Shown: positions 19,901 through 31,900 of the stretch, one piece after another
How positions within the stretch are numbered: position 1 is the first letter of the stretch
Layout of the letters: every line of letters starts with the position of its first letter
NCBI RefSeq assembly: GCF_020171315.1
Contig: NZ_JAIUZP010000008.1
Span: 186,001 to 250,000 of the forward strand
Source: Pseudooceanicola nanhaiensis
GTDB taxonomy: Bacteria > Pseudomonadota > Alphaproteobacteria > Rhodobacterales > Rhodobacteraceae
DNA: 64,000 nt
Reading direction: 5' to 3'
Notes under the pieces: model-generated
Seen by the model: only the letters and a program-made list of their open reading frames with translations
Told to the model about the DNA's origin: nothing
The model's database searches: none
Made by a program: the position numbers and the translations under genes

Positions 19901-22900
19901 TCACCATTGGTCCCGTTATCGCCGCGCTCGCCGGCCTCCCCGGCCCCACCGGCCTCGGCATTGGAGGCATCGAAGGTCTTGCCGTCCGAGCCCTCGCCAC
20001 TGCTGCCACCGCCGCCGCGGGTGCCGCCAGACCCGGCCGTACTGGCCGTGTAGCCGCGCGTGCCGCCGGTGCCGCCTTCGCCGCCGTTGATCCCGTCGCC
20101 GCCTGCGGTGCCGCTGGTCCCGACGCCGCCGCTCGTGCCCGAGGTCCCGCTGGAGCCACTGCTGCCGCTTTCGCCATTCTCCCCGCCGTGGTTGGTGGTG
20201 AACGTGGACGCGCCGCCGGCACCGCCATCCCCGCCGCCACCGCCGGAGCCCTCGCTGCCGCCAGAGCCGCCGCTCGTGCCGCCCGTGCCGCCGGCCCCGT
20301 AGGTGCCACCGCCCGCACCGGCCGTCTGGCCATCGGCCGAGGCCGTCATGACGACATTGGCGCCGATGCTCACGTCGTTGGAGACGTTGAGGGAGACGCC
20401 GTAGGTGCCCACGAACTTCAGCGTCACCTGCCCGGTGATCGAGAGATCGCCGTTGATCGAGATTTGGCGCACGTTGTTCGTCACGGCGCCGAAGGTCAGC
20501 AGGTTGTTCGTCACCGTGACGCCGCCCCAGCTGACGGTCCCATTGGTGCTGTTGATGGTCACCGTGCGCGCCGTGTCGCTGTGGATCGACATGGTGGTCA
20601 CGCTGCCGCCATCGGCCAGCCCGGTACCGCTCAGCCCCTCGATCTGCTCGACCTCGATATTGTCGATGCTGCCGCCGCCGGTGTCGATCACCAGCGTCTG
20701 GAGCCCGGTCAGACCGGCGCCGATCTGCGACAGGCTGGTATAGGTCTCCTCGGTCCCGTTGACGAAGAGCGCCGTCAGGGTGACGCCCGTCCCGCCCGTC
20801 ACGTCGAGATCGTAGAGCGCGAAGGCATCGCCGATATCCGTCGCGGAGGCGCCAGCGCTGCGCAGCACCAGTTTCTGCCCGTCGGCGGTGGTGACCGCGC
20901 GGCTGCCGGTTGTGGTCGCGGTCATCACTCCCGGCGTCGTCATCCGCGCCGCGGCCGCCGACACGCTGTCGAGGACCGAATAGACGTAGAACCCGTCCTC
21001 GCTGTAATAGCCGTTGGTCGAGGCCGGCAGTGCCGAGAAGTCGATCACCGTGTCATAGTTGTCGAACTGGCTGAACTGGTCGAAGGTCGCCACCCCGAGG
21101 CCCGAGCGCAGCTCGACCCGGTTGCCGTCGATCATGCCGGTGATCGGGGCTGCCCCCTCGGTCCGGATCAGCAGCGTATCCGCGCCGGTGCCGCCCAGAA
21201 TGCGCACCAGATCCGCCCCGCCGGAGGCGATGATATCCACGTCCGCGCTTGCCGGGAGGGTCACGTCGCGGACCGAGATCATCTCGCCGTCGGTCTGGGT
21301 CCAGGCCACGCCGCCCGCCGTATAGGCGGAATTGTCCACCAGCAGCGTCTCCACATCCAGCGCCAGCTGGGTGAAATCCGTATCGCCCGGGAAGCCGGTG
21401 ATCTCGATCAGGGCGGTGTCTTCCTCGTCCCCGCCGATGATCTGGGTGCTTTCCACCGCCGAGATCGCGCGCAGCACGAAGCTGTCGTCGCCCGCGCCGC
21501 CGTCCAGCGTGACCCGCGTCGCATCGAAGGCCTGCACGAGGCTGCCGCCCACGTCCGCGCGGCTGTCCACGGTGAAGCTGTCGTTGTGGCTGCCCAGCAG
21601 GACCTCGGCCGCCTCGATCCCGGCAAAGAAGATATCGCCCTGGGTCAGGAAGGCCGTGTCGGTGACCGAGATCGTCCCGGTGCCCGCGCCCTGCGCCCCC
21701 GCCGCGGTATCGGCCGGGTCGATCCCGCCGCCGGTCAGGCTGCCGGTGATCTGGGCGGTCTGCGCCGACAGGTCGAGGATGAGGCTGTCCGTCGCCCCGT
21801 CGGTCTGGGTGCCGCGGACAGAAACCGCAGCGGCGCTGCCGGTGACCGTCATCGTGTCGATCCCGGTGCCGAGGTCGACCGAGACCGGCGCATCGGCGCC
21901 CATCAGCAGGACACGGTCGTTGCCGCCGTTCATCTGCATGGTCACCGCCGTCGGCGTGCCGAGGATCGTCACGCTGTCGTCGGAATTCGACAGGTCGATC
22001 TCGATCGCCTCGAAGGCCTCGAAGCGGGTTTCGGCCGGATCGCCGAAGAGCACGCCGACGCCGTCATCCTCGGCCATGGTGAGCGAGGTCGCGCTGTCGG
22101 GCGCGATCACGATGGAATCCTCGCCCGCACCGCCGATCAGCTCCAGCGGGGCGGTGATGTCGGTCATGCTGCCCCCGAAGGTCAGCAGGTCCGCCCCGGC
22201 GCCGAGGTCGATGGTCGTCGTCCCGTCGAGGCCGGCAACGGTGAAGCGGTCGTCGCCCCCGCCTGTGCGGATCTCGATCTCCTCGATCGCGTTGTAGCGC
22301 AGCCCGACGGTGGCATCGGGCGTCTCGCCGTCGGCGGCGCCCATGCCGAGGCCGGACAGCCCTACAACCCCGCCGAAGAGGTCCAGCGCGGCCTCGGTCG
22401 CGCCATCGGCGCTGTCGTCCACCAGCAGGCTGTCGGTGCCCGCGTCGCCATAGAGCCGCAGCCGGCCCGAGAGCGCATCGACCGATCCGCCGGAGCCGAC
22501 GGTCACGCTATTGTCGCCCGCACCAAGGTCGAAGCGGGTCTCGGTGCCTGCGGGCGTGCCGGTCACGGTGACCGAGTCATTGCCGCTGCCAAGCGCCGTT
22601 TCGATGCTGCCGATGCCCTCGTGGGTCACCTGTCCGGCCATGCGGAAGCCGCTGATCACGCCGGTGGTCGCCCCCGAGAGCCCGGCGCTGCCGGCAAGTG
22701 CGCCGGTCTCGCCCGTGGCGTCGAGGAGAACGCTGTCATCCCCGTCCTCGTCCCGGATGGCGATCGTGGCCAGCACCCCGCGCAGGGTGCCGCCCGTGGC
22801 GCCCGAGGGCGTGGCGAGGGAGCCGATGAAGACGCTGTCGGTGCCGCCGCCGGTCAGGATTTCCGTGGCCGAGGTCGCGCCGCGCAGGGCGATGGCCTCG

Positions 22901-25900
22901 CTGCCCGTGCCGCCCCGGATCTGGACCAGCGTCCCGGTAAGCGTGCCATAGAAGGCGCCCTCGTAGGACAGGCCGGAATCCGCGATGGCGAGGCCGAAGC
23001 TCAGCGTGACGGTATCCCCCTGCACAAGCGCGGTTGGGTCCATGTGGAAATCATCGCCTGCCGTCAGGCTCACATCCCCCACAAGGGCGCGGACAGAGGC
23101 CCCGGCCCCCAGCACCAGATCGTCGAGCTGATCGGCGCCCGAAGTGTTATCGGCGGCGATGATGACGATATCGCCTTCGTAGGAGAGGATCGTTCCCAGC
23201 CCCAGACCATCGTCGAGGTCGGTGATCACGATATCGCCCTGCGCCTCGGCGTCGAGGGTGGCGGTGCCGGTCTCGATCTCCAGCGGATCATCGGCGGCGC
23301 CAATGCTGCCGCCGGTCGAAGTCAGGTCCACATGCAGGCCCGCGATGTCGAGGCCCGCGCCGTCGCCGTCGCTGATCGTGCCGCCCGCGCGCAGCAGCAC
23401 ATCGCCGGAGCGCGCCTCCAGCAGGCCGATCTCGATCCCGTCCAGTTCGGAGAGATACATGTTGGTGCCGGCGCTTGCGGAGAGGCGCTCTGCCGCGAGC
23501 GACAGCGGCAGCGTCGGGCTGCCGATGGCGGTGCCGGCGGTGAGGGTCACATCCGGCGCGGTGAGCGTAGCGCCCGCCGTTTCCTGAACGATCGCTCCGG
23601 CCGTGGCCGTGATCGTGGCGCTGCCGAGCGGGGTGAAGATATCGTCGGAGATCCGCACGTCGCCGAGCGTCGAGGTGATGACGATATCGGTCGCGCCCTG
23701 TTCGGCCGCGGTGGAATAGCTGAAGCCCGACCGGTCGCCCGCGGTGATCGAGATATTGGCGTTGAAGTTGCTCAGCTCGTTCCAGGTGTCGATCTCGGAC
23801 AGCCGCAGGTCATGGGCCGTCTCGTTCACAACCGTGACCCGGTCGAAGGTGGTCTGGAAGATGAACTCGGGCGTGCCCTTGAGTACGGCGCTGCCGTTGC
23901 TGCCGCTGTCATGGCTGCTGGCCACGATGTCGAAGGTGATCGACCCGGCCAGCGTGCCGTCGTTGATCACGTCGTCCACGGTCCAGACCCCGCCCGACAG
24001 CGTCGCGTCGATGTCGCCGAAGATGGTCTTGGTGCCATCGGCGGCGATGAACAGCTCGGGGCTGATCGGGCCCAGCATGGTCACGGTGGAATTGAAGTCG
24101 ATCTGGCGGTCGTAGCCGATGGTCTTCGACTCGGACTCGTTGGCGAAGTCGAGCAGGACGTCCCCGCTGGTGTGCGCCCGGGTCGTCAGGCTGTCGCTGG
24201 TATCGGCATAGCTCTGCACCAGCAGGTCGCGGGTGCGGATCTCACCCCCCGAGGCGGTGGTCACATCGGTGGTGCCGGTGAAGGTCGTGGTGCTGATGGC
24301 GTCGGTGGCCACCTGCAGGAAGCCGTCGGTGTTCACCTCGGCTTTGGAACCGACGTCCACGTCCTCCTGCCGGGCCTGCAGGTTCACCGCGCTTTCGCCC
24401 ATCAGGAGGGTGCCGGCGGCGACGGTGACATCCACGTTCAGCGTGGCGTTCACCTTGGCATCCGACAGCGTGCCCGAGATCACCGCATCGGTGTCGCCAT
24501 AGGTCTCGGCGTCGGCCTCCAGCTCAAGGCTGCGCGCCTTGATCGACACGGTGTCGCCGCTGATCTCGACGCCCTGTTCCAGCGCGGTCAGGGCGGTGTC
24601 GGTCACCGTCAAATCCGCGGTGGCCTGCGCGGCGGCGCCCACGGCGGTGCCCTTGGTCTCGGTGTCGACAATGGTATCGGAGGTCACCTGCGCATCGGCC
24701 AGCACGTCGCCCGCCGCGGTCACGGCGCTGTTGCGCCCGAAGAGAATGCGCGCCGTATCCGTCGCCGTCCCGCCGGAATAGCCCAGCGAGATATCGACCA
24801 CGCCCGCGCCCTGCCCCTCGGAACTCGACTCCGCCGTGGTATCGGCCTTGGCGAGGATATCGACACTGCCGCTCGCGGCGTTCAGCTCCGCGCCGAGGGC
24901 CGAGGCATCGCCCTCTTCCTCGCCGAGGATCACCTCGGCGGTATTCTCGATCTCGAAGGTCGGGCTGTTCACCCCGATGGCGATGATGCCCACGGTGATG
25001 TTGGTATCGCCCGCGTCCACGGTGGTGTCGACGGTGCTCACGGCCTGCAGCAGCAGCGCCGCCTGCGTGCCGTCAGTGCCGGTGGCGGTCAGGATGGCGC
25101 CGTCCTCCACCAGAACCTCGGCCCCGGTCTCCACGAAGCCCAGGATGCTGACCCCCGTGCCCGCGATCACGCCGCCCGCCGAGGGCGAGGCGCTGATCTC
25201 GGTCGTGACGTCGTTGGAGGCGAGGACAGCGATGCCGTTGCCGGTGACCTGGGCGCCCTGCCCGATGCGGGTCCGCGCCTTGCCGGTCAGGTCGGTCTTG
25301 CCGAACATCAGGCCCACCGCCGCCAGCCCGAAGGCCGCGCCGTCGAGGTTGACCACCACGTCGGCGATGCTCTCGGCCTCGACGGTGACATCGCCGCCCG
25401 CCGTGACCACGGCATCTTCGCCCACGATCGCCTCGGCATCGCCCGAGATCGTGACGAAGCCGAAGCCCGCCGCGCCGCCGAAGGCACCGATCCCGAGGGA
25501 GAAGGCCATCGCCGCATCGCGGTTGCCGCGCGGCTCGACCGTCACGTCGCGCAGCGAGGTCAGCGTGACATCGCCCGAGGCGCCGACGCCGGCATTGTCC
25601 CCGATGGCCGCGATGGTGCCCACGTCCAGATCGGCCACCGCCACCGCGCCCGGCACGGCCGCGAGGCCCGACACCGCGACCGAGACCAGCAGCAGGCCAT
25701 AATCCACATCCGCATCCGCGGTGACGCTGATCGTGGCAAAGCCCGAGGCCACGTCCCCGGACCCGCCGCCGGAGCTGTCGATGCCGGTGCCCGCGCTGTC
25801 CGGGCTGGCCCCCAGAAGCGCCATCACCCGCGTGTCGTCGTTCACCACGGCCACGCCGCCCGCCACCGAGACGAAGCCCGAAAGGGCCCCCGCCGCCGCG

Positions 25901-28900
25901 GTCACCTTGACCGATCCGCCATAGGCGGCGTCGAGGCTGAGCGTGCCGTTGCCGGTGCCCACCAGTTGCACGGCCGGCGCCGCATAGGCCGCCACATCCG
26001 CATCCACGTTGAGAATGCCAAGCCCCACGCCGAAGCCCGCGGCCCCCACGCCTGCACCGCCGGCGTTGGCCTCCTGCGTCAGCCCCTGCCGCGCGTCGAG
26101 GTCGACGTTGCGGGCGGTGACGATGGCGCTGTCCTTGATCGTGGCCTTGGTGCCCGCGGTGATCGCCGCCGGATCGCTGTCCGTCATGGCCGCAGAGCCG
26201 AGGCCCGTCGCCCCGTCGGCAGCGGCGCGCGTGCGGGCCGAATTGCCGATGTCCGCGCTGCCGGTCAGCAGCCGGTGCTCCGTGCCCGTGGCCCCGGCAA
26301 GGCCGAAGTCGATGGCAATCCCCGCCATGGCATCGGCATGGGTTTGCGCCAGCTGCACCCTGTCGGGATCGCTGTCGTCCACGATCACGAAGTAGCTCTG
26401 CCCGCTGACCAGCCCGTCCATCGCGGTGCCGCTGCCCGCGTCATAGACTACCACGTCGCCGGTGGAGAGGTCGAGATCGCCGGACAGCGTCAGCGTATCC
26501 GCCGCAGCATCCACCGCCGCCACATCTGCCGGATCGAAGGGATCGGAGCCCGCCTCGGCCTCCACTGCCTCGCCCACGAGGCCCGAAAGCGCCTCCTCGA
26601 AGTAATCGGACATGCTCTGGTCGCCGGTGTCGAGGGCCGAGCCCTCGGTGCCCTCGTCGTTCTCGTACTCCGGGGCGAAATTGCCGCCGATGGAATAGAC
26701 GATCACGCCGCCGCCGATGCCCACGTTGCCCGCGCCGAAGCCGATGGTGACGCTGTTCACTTCCCAGTCCGCAAGGGCGTTCACGTCCACCGTGGTGCCC
26801 GCGCGCACCTTGGAGGTGCCGCCGATGGAGGCGTTCACGTCGTTGCGGATGATCCCCACATCGACCGAGGCCCCGATGCCCGCCGCCGTGATCCCCACGC
26901 CGAGGGAGCCCGCGACCGAGAGCATTTCCAGCACGTTGATCGCCGAGACGTTCACGTCGCCCTGCGGCGCGGCGAGGATCTGGTTGATCTCGGCATCCTC
27001 GACCTTGGCCGTGGTGTCGCTGTCGATGACGCTGACGTTGACCGCACCGGCCACGCCGACCGCCTGCCCGCCTGCCGCACTGGCGGCGATGTTCAGAACC
27101 GTCTCGGCGCTGTCGGCCAGCACCGCGACACCGCGGATCGACCCGCGGGCATACCCGTCGCTGCCCTCTTCGCCGGTGGGAATGTCCTCCAGCGCGGCCG
27201 GGCTGCTGCCCTGCGCCTCGATGGCCGCCCCGCCCGAGATCTCGGCGTTGGTGGTCTTGGTGATGAAGGTCATCCCGAAGGCCCCCGCACCGCCGCCGCT
27301 GCCAAGGCCGATGCCCACGGCCCCGCCCACGGAATAGGTCTCGGTCAGGTCACGCGCCAGCACGAGGACGCTGCCCTCGGCGGCGACGGCCACGTTGCCG
27401 GTGATCAGCGCCTCCGTCGTGGTGTCGATGACGAGCGCCGAGGCCGACCCCGCGATGGCAAAGCCGCCGCTGCCCGCGATCCCTGCGCCCACGCCGATCA
27501 TCCGGCCCTCGGCCAGGGCCTGCACCAGCACGTCGCCCCGCGCCCCGATGGCCGTCAGCTCCGATCCGCCGCTGATCTTTGCCGTGGTGGTGCCCATGAG
27601 GACGGGCACCGCAACCGCCGGCGTGACCGAACCGCCGCCGGAGCCCGCAAGCCCCGCGCTGACGCCGACCATCGAGTAATCCCGCCCGGCGGTGACGATC
27701 ACGTCCTGCTGGCCCGAGCCGGTGGTTTCGGTGTTGATCTGCGCCCCGGCCTCGATCTCGGCCCTTGTATCGACGTCATGTACGCCAAGCGCCGCCGCCA
27801 CGGCCACGCCTGCCCCCGAGGAGAAGGCCGCCCCGGCCCCCACGAGCACCATGTCGGTGTCGGAGACGGCGGTGACGATCACGCCCTTTTCCACCGCGGT
27901 TTCGGGCTGACGCCCTTCGCCCGCGAAAAGCCCGGTGCCATCCAGATCGTCGTTGTCGATCAGGGGCATCCCGCCGCTGGAGAGCGCCTGAACGCTGTGG
28001 CTGTCATCCGCCGCGCCGCCAAGGTCGCTCAGGTCAAGGATGCCGGTTCCGTCGAGCGCGTCCTGCCGGGTTTCGGCCAGCTGGAACTCGGTCGCGCTGA
28101 CGCGGATCGCATAATAGCGCGCGCCGTTCTCCAGCCCGCCGATGCGGGTGGGTTCCGCGAGGTAGACCACCTCCTGCCCGGTTTCGAAGCCATGGGCCGC
28201 CTCGGCGGTGATCACGTCGCTGGCCATGTCCACGGCGCTGGTGGCGAACTCGGCCGAGGACCCTTCGGCCTGACCGTCGATCTTGCGCAGCGTGTGGCTG
28301 GACGAGCCGGTGTTCACCACCGGGGAGAGCAGCGCGCCGGTTTCGGCATCAGCCAGACGCAGCGTGTCCGCGTCGACGCGGACAACCGCGTAGACGGTGC
28401 CGCTTTCGAGGCCGGTCATGGCACTATCAGCCTCGTAAAGCACGAGGTCGCCGGTGATCAGATCGTGATCCGACCCGGTGGTGATCTGCCCGCCCGAAAC
28501 GGCGGATGCGGCGAAGGTGATCGGCGACGGCTCCCCGAAGGTGCCGGTCAGCGCCTCGATGCCTGCGCCCGCGGCCTCGGCATTCACCTTGGCACCGGCA
28601 GAGATCACCGCCTCGGTGGTCTTGTTCAGCACGCCGAAGCCCGCCGCGACGCCCACGCCTGCGGTGCTGAGCCCGATCCCGACAGAGCCGGAGACCTGAT
28701 CGCCGTCGGTGATGTCATCGGCCGAGACCAGCACGTTGTTGCCCGCCGTCACCTCGGCCCCCTCGCCGATCACGGCGGTGGTGGTCAGGTTCATGACGCC
28801 CACGCCCGCGGTGCCCGCGACGCCGGTGGTGGCCCCGCCGCCCACGGCCAGCGACAGCGCCAGCACGTTCTCGGAGCCGCGGGCCACGACAGAAGTGTTG

Positions 28901-31900
28901 CCGGTGGTGGAGGTTGCCGCGTTGGCCCCGATCCACGCCTTGGTCCGCCGGGTGACGGAGCCGACGTCGACGCCAAGCCCCACGCCCACCTTGCCCGCCC
29001 CAAGCGCCCCGGCCACGCCGGTCAGGACAAGCGCGCTGCGCGTCAGGATGGAGAGGTCCGCGCCGCTTTCGATCAGGCCCGCGGCGCCCTCTGCGACGCC
29101 CTCGACATAGGCCTCGGCAGTGTCATCGACCACGGTCACCGTGGCCGAGCCCGACCCGGAGCTACCGGTGCTGATCGAGCCGCCGACCGCGATGTTCATC
29201 AACTGCTGGTCGGATTCCGCCTGGATCACCACGCCGCGGCGGGTGTCGCCGAAGACATCCTCGCCGCCCGCGAGGGAGACATCGCCCTCGCCTGCGGAGA
29301 GCGTGGCCGCGCCATCCACGAAGGCGCGGGTGCGGTTCACCACGGTCAGCGAGGAGATCGAGCCGCCGAAGGCCGCCTTGCCCGAGACCGAGATATTGCC
29401 CGCAATGATGGTGACATCGGTCTCGTTCTCGGCCGAGACCCAGATATCGCCCGTGGCAGAGACATCCGCCGCGCCGTCGATCTTGGCCGTGACCGTGTTG
29501 TTCACCACGCCGACCGAGAGCGAGCCCGCGACCGAGAGGTCCTTGGAGCCCGCAAGACCGATGGTCAGCGCCTCGATCCGGGCCGCCTCGACCGCGCGCA
29601 CGGTCACCGATTGCGCATCCGCCCCGCCCGCGCCCGCCGCGACGGTGGCGCTGTCGATCTGGGCCGTCAGGTCGTTGGCGATGAAGTTGGCAGAGATGCC
29701 CGCCCCGACGCCCGTGGCGCCCTTGGCGATGCCCGCCCCGCCGGACAGGGCCCGGATGGTGGAGCTGTCCGTGGCGGTGACCGCCACGCTGCCGTCCGCG
29801 GTGACGGTGGTGGTGTCGCCCTCGATGCTGGCCTCGGCATCCACGAGGACGCCGTTGATCGCCAGCGACGCCCCCACGGCGAGGTCCCCGCCGATGGCAC
29901 CGCCCACGGCGGCAGAGGAGATCTTGCCGTCGAGGAGAGCATCCTCCTCGCTCGACACGGCGGCGACGGTCAGGTCGCTGTCCGCGCCGGTCAGCGTCAG
30001 GGTGGAGCCGCCATCGACCCGCGCCCGGATCGTCTGGTTCACCTGGTTCCAGCCGAGCGCCGCCCCGAAGGCCTGCGACCCGGTGCCGATGCCGAAGGCC
30101 CCGGCGACGGACTGGATGACGGAATCGTCCTGCGCCTGCACCGTCACGGCGCCGCCGCTGGTGACATCCGCATTGCTGATGATGGCCGAAACCGCGTGGG
30201 CCTCGGGATCGTCGGCATCGGGGAAGATCGCCGGATCGGTGGAGAGAATGTTGACCGCGATGGTCACCGCGCCCGCCGTCCCCTGCCCGGTGGAGACCCC
30301 GGCAGAGACCGCGACAGACCGGATCGCGTTGTCGTTCAGCGCCAGCACGTCGAGCGTGCCGTCGGAGGTGACGGAGGCGCGGCTGTCGGTGCCGTAAACG
30401 CCTGCCTCGGTCGTGCCCGAGATCTGGTTGAAGGCCACGGCCCCGCCAAAGCCCGTCTGGCCGGAGAAGCTGGCCCCGCCGCCGATGACCAGCATTTCCG
30501 AGCCATTCTCGGCCCGGATCAGGATGTCGCCGTCCTTGTCGGTGCCACCTTCAAGCGCGCTCAGCGTGGCGTTGCGGGCGTAGGCGCGGGTTTCGTCCAC
30601 GATCCGGTTCACGGCGATGGAGCCCGCGAAGGCCCGCCCGTTGGAGGAGGTGTTGACCGACAGCGCGATGGAGAAGGCATAGAGCCGCCCGTCCCGCAGG
30701 GCGAAAATCTCGATATCCGGGCTGCCCGCGATGCCCGTGCCCGTGTCGGTGGACAGCAGCGTGGCCTCCTCGACATAGGCCAGCGTGGTGGCGGCGCTCT
30801 GGTTCAGGGAGAAGGTGCCGCCGACGGCGGTGGAACTGCCGCCGGTCTTGTTCAGGTTCAGAGAGGCGCCGCCCGTGGCGCTGATCAGGGCGGTGTCGTC
30901 CTCGGCCTTGATCCGCGCGGTGCCGGTGGTGACCGTGCCCGCGTCGTGGATATAGGCCAGCGTCTCGTCGGTGATGAAGCTGAAGCCGAAGGCGCCGGAG
31001 ATGCCGAAGCCGCCCTTGGCATCGGTGGATTTCACGCTGTCGGCCGAGTCATCGGGCAGCGAGGCGCCGCCGGTGGCATCCTGTTCCGTGCCCGCCGCGT
31101 CGGGTTTGGGCGCGGTGGTGACCCCGCCCGCGATGGCGAAGGACCAGACAGAGCCGGTGTTCTCTGCGTCGATCTCCAGCGTGTCCACCGTGATGGTGGA
31201 GCTGGCAGCCACCGCATCCTCTGCCGCGTCGGGGGCGAGGCCGATGAAGGCCGCGGTGCTGCGTTCGATGACGTTCAGCGCCGCCGAGATGCCGATCGAG
31301 GTGCCGCCCTCGCCCTGCGTGACGGAGCCCGCGATGCCGATGTGCAGGATGTCGGAGGTCGCATCCACATCCAGCTCATCCGCGGTGATGGTGACCGCCT
31401 TGCCCTCGCTGGTGGCAAAGCCTGCCCAGACCTCGGAGAGATGCACGTTGCCATAGCCGGAGCCGGCGAAGTTCAGCGTCGCCTCCTTGCCGGTCTCGCC
31501 GCCCGAATTGGCCAGCCCCAGCACGAAGACATCCTCGCGCGCCTTCAGCACGAGAACGCCCGCCGCCACCGCGGCCCCGCCCTCGACGATGGCCTTGGTC
31601 TTGTTGTCCATGTAGTTGACGAGGATGCCCCCGCCGAGCGCCTTGCCCGAGCTCTTGCCGAAAGAGGCAAAGAGGCTGCGGTTGAACGTGTCCGCCGCGC
31701 TCTTCTTCTGGAAGGCCAGCTTGCGGATCATCACTTCGGGCGAGAAGAAGGTCGTGTTGCCGGTCTGGTGCAGCATCTCGACCGTGGTGCTGGCCGTGAT
31801 CTCCACGTCACCCGGATCGGAGGCCGCGCCGTCCTGGTTGATCCGGGCGCCGTCCTTCACGGTGGTCAGCGCCTGATTGAGGTAGACATTGACCGAGACC

